Part shown: piece by piece, positions 9,306 to 19,645 of the stretch | Layout: every line of letters starts with the position of its first letter | Numbering within the stretch: position 1 is the stretch's first letter | Origin: Clostridiales bacterium | Lineage (GTDB): Bacteria; Bacillota; Clostridia; Christensenellales; CAG-314 | DNA length: 64,000 nucleotides | Direction: 5' to 3' | NCBI GenBank assembly: GCA_022508345.1 | Contig: JAFLVK010000003.1 | Span: 1-64,000, forward strand | Notes under the pieces: model-generated | Databases searched by the model: none | What the model saw: only the letters and a program-made list of their open reading frames with translations | Told to the model about the DNA's origin: nothing | Translations under genes and position numbers: made by a program

Positions 9306-9704
9306 CTATTTAATTTCGTCCACTTCGTCAGCTTTTTCCTTTGCCTTAGCTGCAGCCTCTGCTTCGGGAGTGCCGGGAGCAGGTGCGATAGAATGGATTG
9401 CCTGACGTACAAATTGCATTGTAGTTTTGTTACCCTCAGTACCTGTAAGTAACCAGATGTGAGTGTCGTCCATCTCGACAACTTCGCCTACAATTCCGCC
9501 GATAGTAGTTACAACACTACCGATAGCAAGCTTGGACATCATTTCCTCTGCGCGTTTCTTTTGTCTTCTTTGCGGAATAATCATCAGCAAAATAAAGCCA
9601 ACAAACAGTACACCGAGAATAACCCACATTAACCAACCGTTATTGGCATTACCAGCCGCTGCACCGGTATCTTCCGCTTCGAAAAAGTTTAGTAATTCTA
9701 ACAT
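9306..9704 (-). CDS. yajC: Preprotein translocase subunit YajC
   Basis: 132 residues. One TM segment (about 24-42, WLMWVILGVLFVGFILLMII) is followed by the YajC hallmark PQRRQKKRAEEMM and a beta-rich domain (GSVVTTIGGIVGEVVEMDD). An acidic Glu/Ala-rich tail ends the protein. YajC binds SecDF in the membrane. The TM is preceded by about 22 residues, slightly longer than usual. It has its own sigma-A promoter and a clear ribosome site (AAGGAG). Confidence 0.95.
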   Translation of the reverse strand: MLELLNFFEAEDTGAAAGNANNGWLMWVILGVLFVGFILLMIIPQRRQKKRAEEMMSKLAIGSVVTTIGGIVGEVVEMDDTHIWLLTGTEGNKTTMQFVRQAIHSIAPAPGTPEAEAAAKAKEKADEVDEIK

Positions 9705-9739
9705 GATTATCTCCTTAGGGCAATACGCCTTTTTTAAAT

Positions 9740-9768
9740 ATTATATAAAAAAAACTGAAAAAAAGCAA
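9740..9768 (-). promoter_or_regulatory. Sigma-A promoter of yajC
   Basis: Minus-strand -35 TTGCTT (9763-9768), 17-nt T-rich spacer, -10 TATAAT (9740-9745), 36 nt before the yajC ATG. Confidence 0.75.
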
Positions 9769-9798
9769 TAGAAAACTGCTTAACGAAATGCTCTTTTT

Positions 9799-11924
<2,126 letters not shown>

Positions 11925-11938
<14 letters not shown>

Positions 11939-12980
11939 CTTTTTCGTCGCTGTCCACATATATTGACAGCATTTCCATGCGCTCTTTAGATATTTTTCTG
12001 CCTAGGTGCTTGTACGCATTGGGCATACAAACACGTCCGCGCGGCGTGCGCGCTATAAAGCCAAGCTGTAACAAATACGGCTCGTAAACGTCCTCGATTG
12101 TTGCCGTGTCCTCGCCTGTCGCTGATGCAAGCGTATCTAAGCCAACAGGTCCACCGCTGAATTTGTCTATAATTGTGGTGAGAATATTTTTGTCCACAGC
12201 GTCCAAGCCCAGTTCGTCCACTTCCATTACGTTCATAGCATTGAGCGTAACTTCGTAAGTAACCCTACCGTCCGCCAAAACTTCGGCAAAGTCGCGAACA
12301 CGCTTCAACAACCTGTTTGCAATACGCGGTGTGCCACGGCTTCTGCGAGCTATTTCGAATGCGGCTTTCTCTTCAATAACTGTGCCCAGCTTCTTAGCAG
12401 ATTTCAACACAATCCCTGTCAGCTGTTCAGGCGTGTACAATACAAGGCGCATTTGCACGCCAAATCTGTCACGCAAGGGTGCTGCAAGATTCCCCGCCTT
12501 TGTGGTTGCTCCGATAAGAGTAAACTTTTCCAGCTTGATGTTAACACTGGTTGCGCTGGGACCTTTACCGACGACAAAGTCCAGGCGGTAATCTTCCATT
12601 GCGGGATAAAGTATTTCCTCCAAGCTACTGTTTAGACGGTGAATTTCGTCAATGAACAGCACTTCGTTTGGCTTGAGCTTGGACAGTATTGCCGACAGGT
12701 CGAATTTACCGGGAATTGCCGAACCGCTTGTAACGGTGATAGGCACGCCCATTTCGTTGGCAATGATATGCGCAAGTGTAGTCTTGCCCAATCCCGGAGG
12801 ACCGTACAGCAGCACATGATCCAAGCTTTCACCGCGCGACAAAGCCGCCTTGATGTAAACGGACATGTTTTGCTTTACCTTCTCCTGCCCGACGTAGTCC
12901 TCAAAGCTCTTTGGACGAAGAATATTTTCCGTATCCCGTTCTTTTTCCGTTAGTGTACTTGTAAACAGTTGTTGATCCAT
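11925..12980 (-). CDS. ruvB: Holliday junction branch migration ATPase RuvB
   Basis: 351 residues. The AAA+ core has Walker [10 protein letters not shown] and Walker [10 protein letters not shown]; the sensor-1 region includes LIGATTKAG and an arginine finger region LRDRFG follows. The C-terminal winged helix includes [15 protein letters not shown]. RuvB powers migration of Holliday junctions with RuvA. The start lacks a closely spaced Shine-Dalgarno (AAGGG is 16 nt away). An unusual structured spacer of about 130 nt separates it from ruvA, where the two are normally adjacent. Confidence 0.97.
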
Positions 12981-13013
12981 AATTATAAAGTATAATCCCT
13001 TGCTGTGAAAATT

Positions 13014-13143
13014 ATTTGGAAGTACAGTCGCGGCTCAGACGGGCAACAGGTGGCAACTGACCGACAGGAGTGTACACAGACGTACACGACTGAGGCAGCT
13101 TGACACACGTAGCCTGTATCAGCCGATGAATGTACTTTCAAAT
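13014..13143. repeat. Long imperfect inverted repeat / structured element between ruvA and ruvB
   Basis: The spacer begins at the ruvA stop and is bounded by inverted arms ATTTGGAAGTACA (13014-13026) and TGTACTTTCAAAT (13131-13143), 12 of 13 paired. Inside, nested helices continue: GGCT/AGCC-type pairing next to the arms, CCTGT/ACAGG, CAGTTG/CAAGCTG, and a perfect GTGTAC/GTACAC hairpin at the centre. The whole spacer could fold as one long branched hairpin. It has no open reading frame of note. It could be a structured RNA, an RNA-processing site, or a palindromic mobile repeat; the single copy does not decide. Confidence 0.6.
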
Positions 13144-13736
13144 TAGTTAATTCTAAACGCCATGTTGATTAGCTCTTCGGTTGTTGTAGCGCCCAGCTGA
13201 GCAGCCGCTTCAATCAGTTTTTCCGCATCTGCCTGGCTTTTACCAAGCGAACAAAGCACTGCTATGGCGTTGCTCATTTCCTTGCTCATTGGGCTGTCTA
13301 CGTTTTGCGTGATGGGCAGCACCATGTTCTTTGCTTCCACCACAACCTTTTCTTTCAGCTCCAGCACAAGGCGCTCGGCGGTCTTTTTGCCCAAGCCCTT
13401 TACCTTGGTAAGCAGACGAATATCCTCATTGAAAATTGCTATCGCCAAGCTGTCGCTGTCAATGCCCGACAATATGGACAACGCAACCTTGCAACCTATT
13501 CCCGACACGGAAATCAGGTGCATAAACATGCTTTTCTCTTCCAAAGTGGAAAAGCCAAACAAAGATATGTCGTCTTCCTTGACGGACATATAAGTGTACA
13601 GTTTTTGCTTTTTACCCAACTCACAGTCTGCCATTGTGTAGCCCGATACGGACAGCTCAAAGCCAACGCCGTTAACATCCACAACAACGGCAGAATTTCC
13701 AAATTCCACTATTTCGCCGTAAATATAATTGAACAT
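13143..13736 (-). CDS. ruvA: Holliday junction DNA-binding protein RuvA
   Basis: 197 residues. It has an N-terminal OB fold (MFNYIYGEIVEFGNSAVVVDVNG is the start region), two helix-hairpin-helix motifs (VSGIGCKVAL and VKGLGKKTAERL) and the C-terminal RuvB-contacting three-helix domain. RuvA holds Holliday junctions for RuvB. It lies downstream of ruvC; a 67-nt gap separates them. Confidence 0.96.
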   Translation of the reverse strand: MFNYIYGEIVEFGNSAVVVDVNGVGFELSVSGYTMADCELGKKQKLYTYMSVKEDDISLFGFSTLEEKSMFMHLISVSGIGCKVALSILSGIDSDSLAIAIFNEDIRLLTKVKGLGKKTAERLVLELKEKVVVEAKNMVLPITQNVDSPMSKEMSNAIAVLCSLGKSQADAEKLIEAAAQLGATTTEELINMAFRIN

Positions 13737-13803
13737 TTATACCTCATAAGTATCGTTTTTCTTTCTTTAGATACTACTATGCGTAACATAGCATGCCTTT
13801 TTC

Positions 13804-14304
13804 TTACTTAATATAAAATTTATCCGTAAAGCCACCCGTTTGAATATGTGTTAGCGCAACCGCCAATGCGTCCGCTGCGTCGTCGGGGCGGGGAACCTTG
13901 GAAAGCCCCAAATACACCTTGACCATTTCCTGAATTTGCTTTTTGTCCGCCCTGCCGTAGCCTGTCATAGCTTGCTTTATCTGTAGCGGCGTGTACTCGT
14001 ACAGTCTCCCGCAATGATGTATTGCAGCAAGCAACAGTACGCCTCTTGCGTGAGCCACGTTTATGCCCGTTGTAATATTTGTGTTGAAGAACAACTCCTC
14101 AGCGGCAATTTCGTCCGGTTGATACTTTTCAATCAATTCCGTAACAGCCTTGTAAATAAGCGCAAGACGTACGGGAAAGCTCTCCTCCTTGGGGGTGTTG
14201 ATTACGCCGTAGTCTACAACCGTTTTGTGGTTGAAATCATCAAAGTCTAACACGCCGTAGCCCACTATTGCCAGTCCTGGGTCAAAGCCGATAACTCTCT
14301 TCAT
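13804..14304 (-). CDS. ruvC: Crossover junction endodeoxyribonuclease RuvC
   Basis: 166 residues from the ATG of MKRVIGFDPG. RuvC cuts Holliday junctions. Catalytic acidic residues are seen in GFDPGLAIVGYG, AAEELFFNTN and the C-terminal PDDAADALAVA motif. The ATG at 14304 is chosen because of AGGAGA 10 nt upstream; the 21 codons before it precede the ribosome site. It is the first gene of ruvC-ruvA-ruvB-queA-tgt. Confidence 0.95.
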   Translation of the reverse strand: MKRVIGFDPGLAIVGYGVLDFDDFNHKTVVDYGVINTPKEESFPVRLALIYKAVTELIEKYQPDEIAAEELFFNTNITTGINVAHARGVLLLAAIHHCGRLYEYTPLQIKQAMTGYGRADKKQIQEMVKVYLGLSKVPRPDDAADALAVALTHIQTGGFTDKFYIK

Positions 14305-14329
14305 ATGTTTACATAATCTCCTACCATAT

Positions 14330-14358
14330 ACTATAATGCAACACAGCCCAAAAGTCAA
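14330..14358 (-). promoter_or_regulatory. Sigma-A promoter of the ruvCAB-queA-tgt operon
   Basis: Minus-strand -35 TTGACT (14353-14358), 17-nt spacer, -10 TATAGT (14330-14335). It directly follows the yebC terminator. Confidence 0.8.
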
Positions 14359-14367
14359 GTAATACAA

Positions 14368-14399
14368 AAAATGAGTTCACCGTAATGGCGAACTCATTT
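14368..14399 (-). terminator. Terminator after yebC
   Basis: Minus-strand stem AAATGAGTTCGCC / GGTGAACTCATTT followed by a T-run (TTTTTTG). Confidence 0.9.
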
Positions 14400-14415
14400 C
14401 ATTAAACTGAATAGA

Positions 14416-15156
14416 TTATTCTTCATCCTCGTCGGGCAACACTACGTTGTGGTAAACCTCCTGAACGTCGTCGTTGTCCTCAAGTAAGTCCAACATCTTT
14501 TGGAAACGTACAAGATTGTCGCCGTCAAGCGTAATCATGTTTTGGGGTATCCACTCCATTTCCGCCGATACAAGGTTAAGCCCCTTTGCAACAACTGCGT
14601 CACGAACAGCACCCAGCATTGACACGTCGCAAGTCATTTCTACCATTCCGTCTTCTACGGATACGTCGTCTGCGCCCGCTTCGATAGCCAGTTCAAATGC
14701 AGTGTCGTCGTCAAGTCCAACAGTATTTTCCGCAACGACAACACCGCGCCTGTCAAACATGTAACTCACGCAGTTGGTACCGCCAAGGTTACCGCCGTTT
14801 TTGTCAAATGCGTGACGCACGTCGCCTGCCGTACGGTTTTTGTTGTCGGTAAGACATTCAACAATAACTGCGCTACCGCCGATACCGTAACCCTCGTAGG
14901 TGATTTCAACGTAGTCAACTGCCGACAGTTCACCGCTAGCCTTTTTTATGCTGCGTTGAATGTTGTCGTTAGGCATGTTGTTAGCCTTAGCCTTTTGGAT
15001 GATGTCGTACAGCTTGCTGTTGGAGTTGGGATCTGCACCGCCAGCCTTTACTGCTACTGCAATTTCACGGCCGATTTTTGTAAAAATCTTGGAGCGAGCT
15101 GCGTCGCCCTTTGCCTTTTTGTTCTTAATATTGTTCCATTTACTATGACCGGACAT
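14416..15156 (-). CDS. yebC: YebC/PmpR family protein
   Basis: 246 residues with the family N-terminus MSGHSKWNNIKNKKAKGDA and the motif GYGIGGSAVIVECLTDN. Members are described as DNA-binding transcription regulators, and some (YebC-type) as translation factors that relieve polyproline stalling; the sequence alone does not choose. An acidic C-terminal tail is present. It starts 2 nt after the TrmH-family gene's stop, so the two are one operon. Confidence 0.93.
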   Translation of the reverse strand: MSGHSKWNNIKNKKAKGDAARSKIFTKIGREIAVAVKAGGADPNSNSKLYDIIQKAKANNMPNDNIQRSIKKASGELSAVDYVEITYEGYGIGGSAVIVECLTDNKNRTAGDVRHAFDKNGGNLGGTNCVSYMFDRRGVVVAENTVGLDDDTAFELAIEAGADDVSVEDGMVEMTCDVSMLGAVRDAVVAKGLNLVSAEMEWIPQNMITLDGDNLVRFQKMLDLLEDNDDVQEVYHNVVLPDEDEE

Positions 15157-15158
15157 AT

Positions 15159-15923
15159 TTACCTCCGCATATTACTGTTTTGTGAGTAAATTTGATACAT
15201 TATCACGCTACCTGCCACTGCGACGTTTAATGACTCAAAGCCGTTTTCCATAGGGAGCGCCACTGTCTTTGTTGAGTGCTTCAGCGAAAAATCTGACAAG
15301 CCGTTGCCCTCATTGCCCAGTATCAACGCAACGCGTTTGCTAAACTGCGCGGAAAATACGTTTTCGCCCTCCATATGCGCCGAAACGGTCTGCACATTTT
15401 CAAGCAGGGAAAAAGCTTGCTCTATGCTGTCCAACTCGTGTAGCTTCACACAAAAATGAGCCGACATTGCGGAACGTATTACCTTGGGGGAATACAAATC
15501 TACAGTATTTACAGCGTAAATATCCGTAAAACCGCACGCAACTGCGCAACGTATGAGCGTTCCGACATTGCCGGGATCCTGCAAGCCGTCCAACACCAGG
15601 CAGTTGCCCGTTGGCTTGGTCAATTCGCTTTCGCTCCTTTCCACGACGGCAAGTACCCCTTGACTGTTGACAGTGTCGCACATCTTTGCAAAAACCTTGT
15701 CCGACACCACCGTTTGAATGTCGCTGTCAAGAAATGCGAAATCGTAATCTTGCGCATTGCTTTCTCTGACGTATAACGAAACAAGCTTCGCCCCGTGCTT
15801 AATTGCATCAGTCACAAGCCTTGCGCCCTCAATAACATAGCGGTTTGTAAGCCTGCGATATTTTTTGTCGTAAAGCTTGGTTACTTCCACAATTTTGGGG
15901 TTGGTAAGCGAACTAATAACCAT
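15159..15923 (-). CDS. TrmH/SpoU family RNA 2'-O-methyltransferase
   Basis: 254 residues. An N-terminal substrate-binding domain (ISSLTNPKIVEVTKLYDKKYRR, about 1-95) is followed by a SPOUT methyltransferase fold with its three motifs: LVLDGLQDPGNVGTLIR, LILGNEGNGLS and LPMENGFESLNVAVA. The family methylates ribose 2'-OH in rRNA or tRNA; the target here is unknown. The ATG at 15923 (second codon of a TTG-ATG pair) has GAGG at proper spacing. It lies downstream of the rplT terminator, a common place for this gene. Confidence 0.92.
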   Translation of the reverse strand: MVISSLTNPKIVEVTKLYDKKYRRLTNRYVIEGARLVTDAIKHGAKLVSLYVRESNAQDYDFAFLDSDIQTVVSDKVFAKMCDTVNSQGVLAVVERSESELTKPTGNCLVLDGLQDPGNVGTLIRCAVACGFTDIYAVNTVDLYSPKVIRSAMSAHFCVKLHELDSIEQAFSLLENVQTVSAHMEGENVFSAQFSKRVALILGNEGNGLSDFSLKHSTKTVALPMENGFESLNVAVAGSVIMYQIYSQNSNMRR

Positions 15924-15945
15924 CAAATTACCTCAAAAGCAAAAA

Positions 15946-15979
15946 TTCGAGCCTTGTGTAGCAACACTAGGCTCGAGAA
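15946..15979 (-). terminator. Terminator of infC-rpmI-rplT operon
   Basis: Minus-strand stem TTCTCGAGCCTAGTGT / ACACAAGGCTCGAA followed by TTTTTGCTTTT. Confidence 0.9.
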
Positions 15980-15983
15980 TGCA

Positions 15984-16337
15984 TTAGTTCAAGTGGGCTT
16001 TTGCCGTTTCTGCAAGTTGAGCAAAAGTTGCAGCATCGCTTACTGCGATTTCAGCGAGAGACTTTCTGTTAAGGTCGATATTAGCAACCTTCAAACCGTG
16101 CATAAGCTTGCTGTAAGACAAACCGTTTGCATGAGCTGCTGCGTTGATACGTGCAATCCACAGGCTACGCATATCGCGTTTGCGAAGACGTCTACCTACA
16201 TATGCGTATTGACCGCTCTTCATTACCGCTTGACGTGCAATGCGGTAGTTGGTGGATTTAAGACCGAAGTAACCTTTGGCTGCTCTAAGTATCTTTCTAC
16301 GTTTTTTAACTGCGTTAACACCACGTTTAATTCTCAT
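15984..16337 (-). CDS. rplT: 50S ribosomal protein L20
   Basis: 117 residues, standard length, with the L20 N-terminus [20 protein letters not shown] and the conserved core [10 protein letters not shown]20 helps assemble the 50S subunit and represses its own operon through the leader upstream of infC. The gene follows rpmI by 17 nt. Confidence 0.98.
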   Translation of the reverse strand: MRIKRGVNAVKKRRKILRAAKGYFGLKSTNYRIARQAVMKSGQYAYVGRRLRKRDMRSLWIARINAAAHANGLSYSKLMHGLKVANIDLNRKSLAEIAVSDAATFAQLAETAKAHLN

Positions 16338-16354
16338 AATTCACGACCTCCCTC

Positions 16355-16549
16355 TTAGTACGGCAACATGCTCTTGATAGTTCCCTCTTGCGTCTTGTTT
16401 ACGTAAGCGGTACTACGCAGATTGCGTGTTCTCTTGGTTGTCTTTTTGCCAAGCTTGTGGTTTTTGTTACATTGCGCGCGCTTTACTTTGCCGCTCTTCA
16501 ATACGACAAATCTTTTCTTAGATGCGCTATGTGATTTTTGTTTAGGCAT
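16355..16549 (-). CDS. rpmI: 50S ribosomal protein L35
   Basis: 64 residues from MPKQKSHSASKKRF, a small basic protein with the conserved KSGKVKRAQCNKNHKLGKKT stretch. The ATG at 16549 is used rather than an ATG five codons upstream, because the mature family start is MPK and GGAGG lies just before it. Confidence 0.97.
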   Translation of the reverse strand: MPKQKSHSASKKRFVVLKSGKVKRAQCNKNHKLGKKTTKRTRNLRSTAYVNKTQEGTIKSMLPY

Positions 16550-16580
16550 ATATTTGTCCTCCAATGAATTATTTACTACT

Positions 16581-17090
16581 TTATTTTAACGGAGCAAGAA
16601 ACATACTGATGTTTCTACCTTCCGTTACAGGCTGTTTGTCAACTTTAGACACGTCACTAAGAATTTCGGCAAACTTATTCATAACTTCAACGCCTTGGTT
16701 TGCGTACGCCTGCTGTCTGCCACGCATACGTATTGTTGCCTTGACCTTGTTGCCGTCCTTCAAGAACTTGCGCGCGATATTAGCCTTGGTGTTCAAGTCG
16801 CCAATATCAATGGTCATCGAAAGCCACACTTCCTTGATTTCGATAACCTTTTGGTTACGCTTCATTTCCTTTTCTTTTTTGTTTTGTTCGTACTTGTACT
16901 TGCTGTAGTCCATCAACTTACACACGGGCGGCTGAGATGTAGGCGCAATCTTTACCATGTCCAAACCTTGCTCGTCGGCGATACGTTGACCCTCGTACGC
17001 TGATACAATACCGTACTGTTGTCCATCACTTCCAATAAGACGAATTTCTTTGTCTCTTATTTGACCGTTGATTTGAAGTTCTTTAATAAT
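16581..17090 (-). CDS. infC: Translation initiation factor IF-3, with ATT start codon
   Basis: 169-170 residues. IF-3 keeps ribosomal subunits apart and checks the start codon. The N-domain reads IKELQINGQIRDKEIRLIG, then DMVKIAPTSQPPVCKLMDY, and the C-domain IRMRGRQQAYANQG. The full reading frame has no ATG, GTG or TTG at the expected place; it opens with ATT ATT AAA at 17090, 5 nt after GGAGG. AUU start codons are established for infC in Escherichia coli and Bacillus, where IF-3 discriminates against them and so controls its own synthesis. A TTG at 16964 would remove the N-domain and is rejected. Confidence 0.95.
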   Translation of the reverse strand: MIKELQINGQIRDKEIRLIGSDGQQYGIVSAYEGQRIADEQGLDMVKIAPTSQPPVCKLMDYSKYKYEQNKKEKEMKRNQKVIEIKEVWLSMTIDIGDLNTKANIARKFLKDGNKVKATIRMRGRQQAYANQGVEVMNKFAEILSDVSKVDKQPVTEGRNISMFLAPLK

Positions 17091-17237
17091 TGTGTCCTCC
17101 CAAACAAATGAAAAAGTGCGGTATCAAACATAATACCACACCACAATAGTCTACGCGCTTTTACGCGTTATTTTCTATTAGATGACCGACAAACTCAATT
17201 ATTTGGCGGTGAGAAATGGTATTTCTGCTTGATTACG
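17091..17237 (-). promoter_or_regulatory. L20 leader (autoregulatory attenuator of infC-rpmI-rplT)
   Basis: A leader of about 145 nt lies between the promoter and infC. It contains a small hairpin (ACGCGTAAAAGCGCGT) and then an intrinsic terminator, GTGTGGTAT/ATACCGCAC (17116-17141) followed by TTTTT, directly before the infC ribosome site. This matches the L20 leader arrangement of low-GC Firmicutes, in which excess L20 stabilises the terminator form. The position and terminator are seen; the L20-binding fold is inferred. Confidence 0.8.
17116..17141 (-). terminator. Attenuator hairpin in the infC leader
   Basis: Minus-strand stem GTGTGGTAT / ATACCGCAC with 8-nt loop, followed by TTTTT (17111-17115), 20 nt before the infC ribosome-binding site. 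Confidence 0.8.
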
Positions 17238-17243
17238 AGAGTT

Positions 17244-17273
17244 AGTGTATCACATTATAAGCATTTTTGTCAA
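17244..17273 (-). promoter_or_regulatory. Sigma-A promoter of infC operon
   Basis: Minus-strand -35 TTGACA (17268-17273), 18-nt spacer, extended -10 TGATACACT with hexamer TACACT (17244-17249). Confidence 0.75.
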
Positions 17274-17364
17274 CACTTTTTGTAAACTTATTAAAAATAT
17301 GCTGCAATTTTCGAGTTGCAATGAATTAAAAGCACATATGTAATGTCTTCTTGATTAAAAAGTC

Positions 17365-17397
17365 ATAGGTGATTGCGGTTATCCCGCAACCACCTAT
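17365..17397 (-). terminator. Terminator after thrS
   Basis: Minus-strand stem ATAGGTGGTTGCGG / CCGCAATCACCTAT followed by GACTTTTTAA. The rest of the 330-nt space between thrS and infC is the infC promoter and leader. Confidence 0.9.
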
Positions 17398-17418
17398 ATT
17401 TAATATTGACTTAATTGT

Positions 17419-19335
17419 TTACATTTCATCCGACTTACTGGAAATTTCCGTAAGCAGCTTCTTAATGAACTCACCTTGGCTCATTACGCCCAGGTCGCCC
17501 TTCTTTCTGTTACGCACGGCAACTGTTTTGGCTTGTTTTTCGTTTTCACCAAGCACAAGCATGTAAGGAACCTTTTGCAATTGTGCTTCACGAATACGGT
17601 AGCCCATTTTTTCGTTGCGGTCATCCACCTCTGCGCGGATACCCTTTGCAACTAGCTTTTTGCACACTTGATGAGCGTACTTCGATTGATTTTCCGAAAT
17701 AGGAACAAGCTTAACCTGTACGGGAGCAAGCCACAGGGGGAATGCACCTGCGTAGTGCTCGGTAAGTATTGCAATGAAACGCTCGATACTGCCAAATACA
17801 ACGCGGTGAATCATTACAGGACGGTGCTTTTCACCGTCTTGACCGACGTAGGTGAGGTCAAAGCGTTCGGGCATTTGGAAGTCTAGCTGAATTGTTCCGC
17901 ACTGCCAAGTTCTACCAATGCTATCCTCAAGGTGGAAGTCAATCTTCGGTCCGTAGAACGCGCCGTCGCCTTCGTTTATTTCGTAAGCCTTGCCAAGCTT
18001 GTCAAGCGCATTTTTCAAAGCGTTTGTAGCCATTTCCCACTGCTCGTCGGTTCCCATGCTGTTTTCGGGTCGGGTGGACAGTTCAAGGTTGTACTTGAAA
18101 CCAAACACCTTGTAGAAGCTGTCAATTAGGCGCACTACGCCTTCGATTTCCTCTTCAATCTGTTCGGGAGTCATGAAGATGTGAGCATCGTCCTGTGTGA
18201 AACAGCGTACGCGCATAAGTCCGTGTAACGCACCGGAAAGCTCATGACGGTGAACAAGACCAAGCTCCGCCATGCGCTCGGGCAAATCGCGGTAGCTGTG
18301 AGGCTTGCGCTTGTATACAAGCATTCCACCGGGGCAGTTCATGGGCTTGATTGCAAAGTCGGCGTCGTCAATCTTTACAACGTACATGTTATCCTTGTAG
18401 TGATCCCAGTGTCCGCTGCGGTGCCACAAATCTTGGTTGAGGATAATGGGCGTCTTGATTTCCTGGTATCCTGCCTTGGCATGCTCTTCACGCCAGTACT
18501 CTTCAAGCAGGTTACGAAGCACCATTCCCTTGGGGAAGAAGAATGGGAAGCCTGGACCTTCGTCGAGAATGTCGAACAAATCAAGCTCCTTGCCCAGCTT
18601 TCTGTGATCGCGGCGTTTCGCCTCTTCCAATCGAAGCAGGTACTCGTCAAGCTCTGCTTTCTTTTCAAATGCTGTTCCGTAAATACGGGTCAGCATCTTG
18701 TTTTTTGTATCACCGCGCCAGTATGCGCCTGCAATGCTTGTAAGCTTAAACACCTTGAGCTTGCCTGTCGAACTCATGTGCGGTCCGCGACACAAATCAA
18801 CGTAGTCCCCTTGGCGGTACAGCGACACAGTTTCCACATCCAGCTCGGAGAGTATCTCTACCTTGTAGAAGTCGCCGTGTTGCTTGAAAAATTCGATTGC
18901 GGCTAACCTGTCCATCTCTTCGCGAACAATTGGCAAATCTTGCTGAACAATCTTGCTCATTTCTGCTTCGATTTTTTCCAAATCTTCGGGAGCAATCACT
19001 GCACCCTCGAAGTCGATATCGTAGTAGAAACCGTTTTTGATTGCGGGACCGATTGCAAACTTAGCGTCCTTCCAAATGTGGGAAATTGCCTGAGCCATAA
19101 GGTGCGCTGTTGAGTGACGAAGCACTTCCAGCCCTTCGTCGTTTTTAAGCGTAAACACCTTGAAATCACAGTCGCCGTCGATTACTCTTGACATTTCGCA
19201 CAGTGCACCGTTAACCTCTGCGCATACAGCGTTGCGGGCAAGACCTGCTGATATGCTCTCAGCAACCTCAAGGCAAGTTACTTGCTTATCAAATTCCTTT
19301 ATACTTCCGTCGGGAAGCTTTACTTTAATAGACAT
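17419..19335 (-). CDS. thrS: Threonyl-tRNA synthetase
   Basis: 638 residues. In order: TGS domain (1-60), editing domain (about 60-220, with HSTAHLMAQA and the CRGPH zinc-like motif), class II catalytic core (about 240-535, with KPMNCPGGMLVYK, MRVRCFTQDDAHIF and GRTWQCGTIQLDF) and anticodon-binding domain (ending near 630). It charges tRNA-Thr. The zinc-binding Cys and His of the core are visible. Expression is controlled by the T-box leader upstream. Confidence 0.98.
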   Translation of the reverse strand: MSIKVKLPDGSIKEFDKQVTCLEVAESISAGLARNAVCAEVNGALCEMSRVIDGDCDFKVFTLKNDEGLEVLRHSTAHLMAQAISHIWKDAKFAIGPAIKNGFYYDIDFEGAVIAPEDLEKIEAEMSKIVQQDLPIVREEMDRLAAIEFFKQHGDFYKVEILSELDVETVSLYRQGDYVDLCRGPHMSSTGKLKVFKLTSIAGAYWRGDTKNKMLTRIYGTAFEKKAELDEYLLRLEEAKRRDHRKLGKELDLFDILDEGPGFPFFFPKGMVLRNLLEEYWREEHAKAGYQEIKTPIILNQDLWHRSGHWDHYKDNMYVVKIDDADFAIKPMNCPGGMLVYKRKPHSYRDLPERMAELGLVHRHELSGALHGLMRVRCFTQDDAHIFMTPEQIEEEIEGVVRLIDSFYKVFGFKYNLELSTRPENSMGTDEQWEMATNALKNALDKLGKAYEINEGDGAFYGPKIDFHLEDSIGRTWQCGTIQLDFQMPERFDLTYVGQDGEKHRPVMIHRVVFGSIERFIAILTEHYAGAFPLWLAPVQVKLVPISENQSKYAHQVCKKLVAKGIRAEVDDRNEKMGYRIREAQLQKVPYMLVLGENEKQAKTVAVRNRKKGDLGVMSQGEFIKKLLTEISSKSDEM

Positions 19336-19344
19336 ATATGCCTC

Positions 19345-19590
19345 CTAAATAATTTTCAATTAAAAATAAAAAGACCTTACAAGCGTATTTGCTCATAAGG
19401 ACGATATAAACCGTGGTTCCACCTTATTTGACGGGAAAACCCGCCCACTCATTAACCCTACTGTCGCAAGGGCAAGCGCGCCAAGCAAAGTGGTATTTTA
19501 CAATTTCATTTGCGACAATCTCAGCGCCTGTCACTCTCTGTGAAACTACCTTTGTAAAACGTGTCTTTACCTATAGCGTATTGATACTCA
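19345..19590 (-). promoter_or_regulatory. T-box leader of thrS
   Basis: The minus strand contains the T-box sequence TAAGGTGGAACCACGG (19411-19426), an upstream Stem I region, and a terminator next to thrS. In the 3' side of the presumed specifier loop the sequence AATACCACTTT offers ACC (19492-19494), a threonine codon, followed by a purine. Uncharged tRNA-Thr would pair with it and with the T-box bulge, favour the antiterminator, and allow thrS transcription. The T-box and terminator are direct readings; the specifier is inferred from the fold. Confidence 0.92.
19375..19400 (-). terminator. T-box terminator before thrS
   Basis: Minus-strand stem CCTTATGAGC / GCTTGTAAGG followed by TCTTTTTATTTTT. 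The 3' half competes with the T-box antiterminator. Confidence 0.85.
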
Positions 19591-19591
19591 A

Positions 19592-19620
19592 ATTGTAGTC
19601 CCGTTGTGCCAACTTGTCAA
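19592..19620 (-). promoter_or_regulatory. Sigma-A promoter of thrS
   Basis: Minus-strand -35 TTGACA (19615-19620), 17-nt spacer, -10 TACAAT (19592-19597). It places the T-box leader start near 19585. Confidence 0.85.
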
Positions 19621-19645
19621 CTGGTTTTACGAAAAAATTTCAACA

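Noticed and set aside
16581-16964. Truncated infC starting at TTG 16964
   Set aside because: This would lose the conserved IF-3 N-domain, which is fully coded upstream down to an ATT after GGAGG.
18244-18906. 220-codon plus-strand frame opposite thrS
   Set aside because: Antisense to the catalytic core of thrS and without a start signal; shadow frame.
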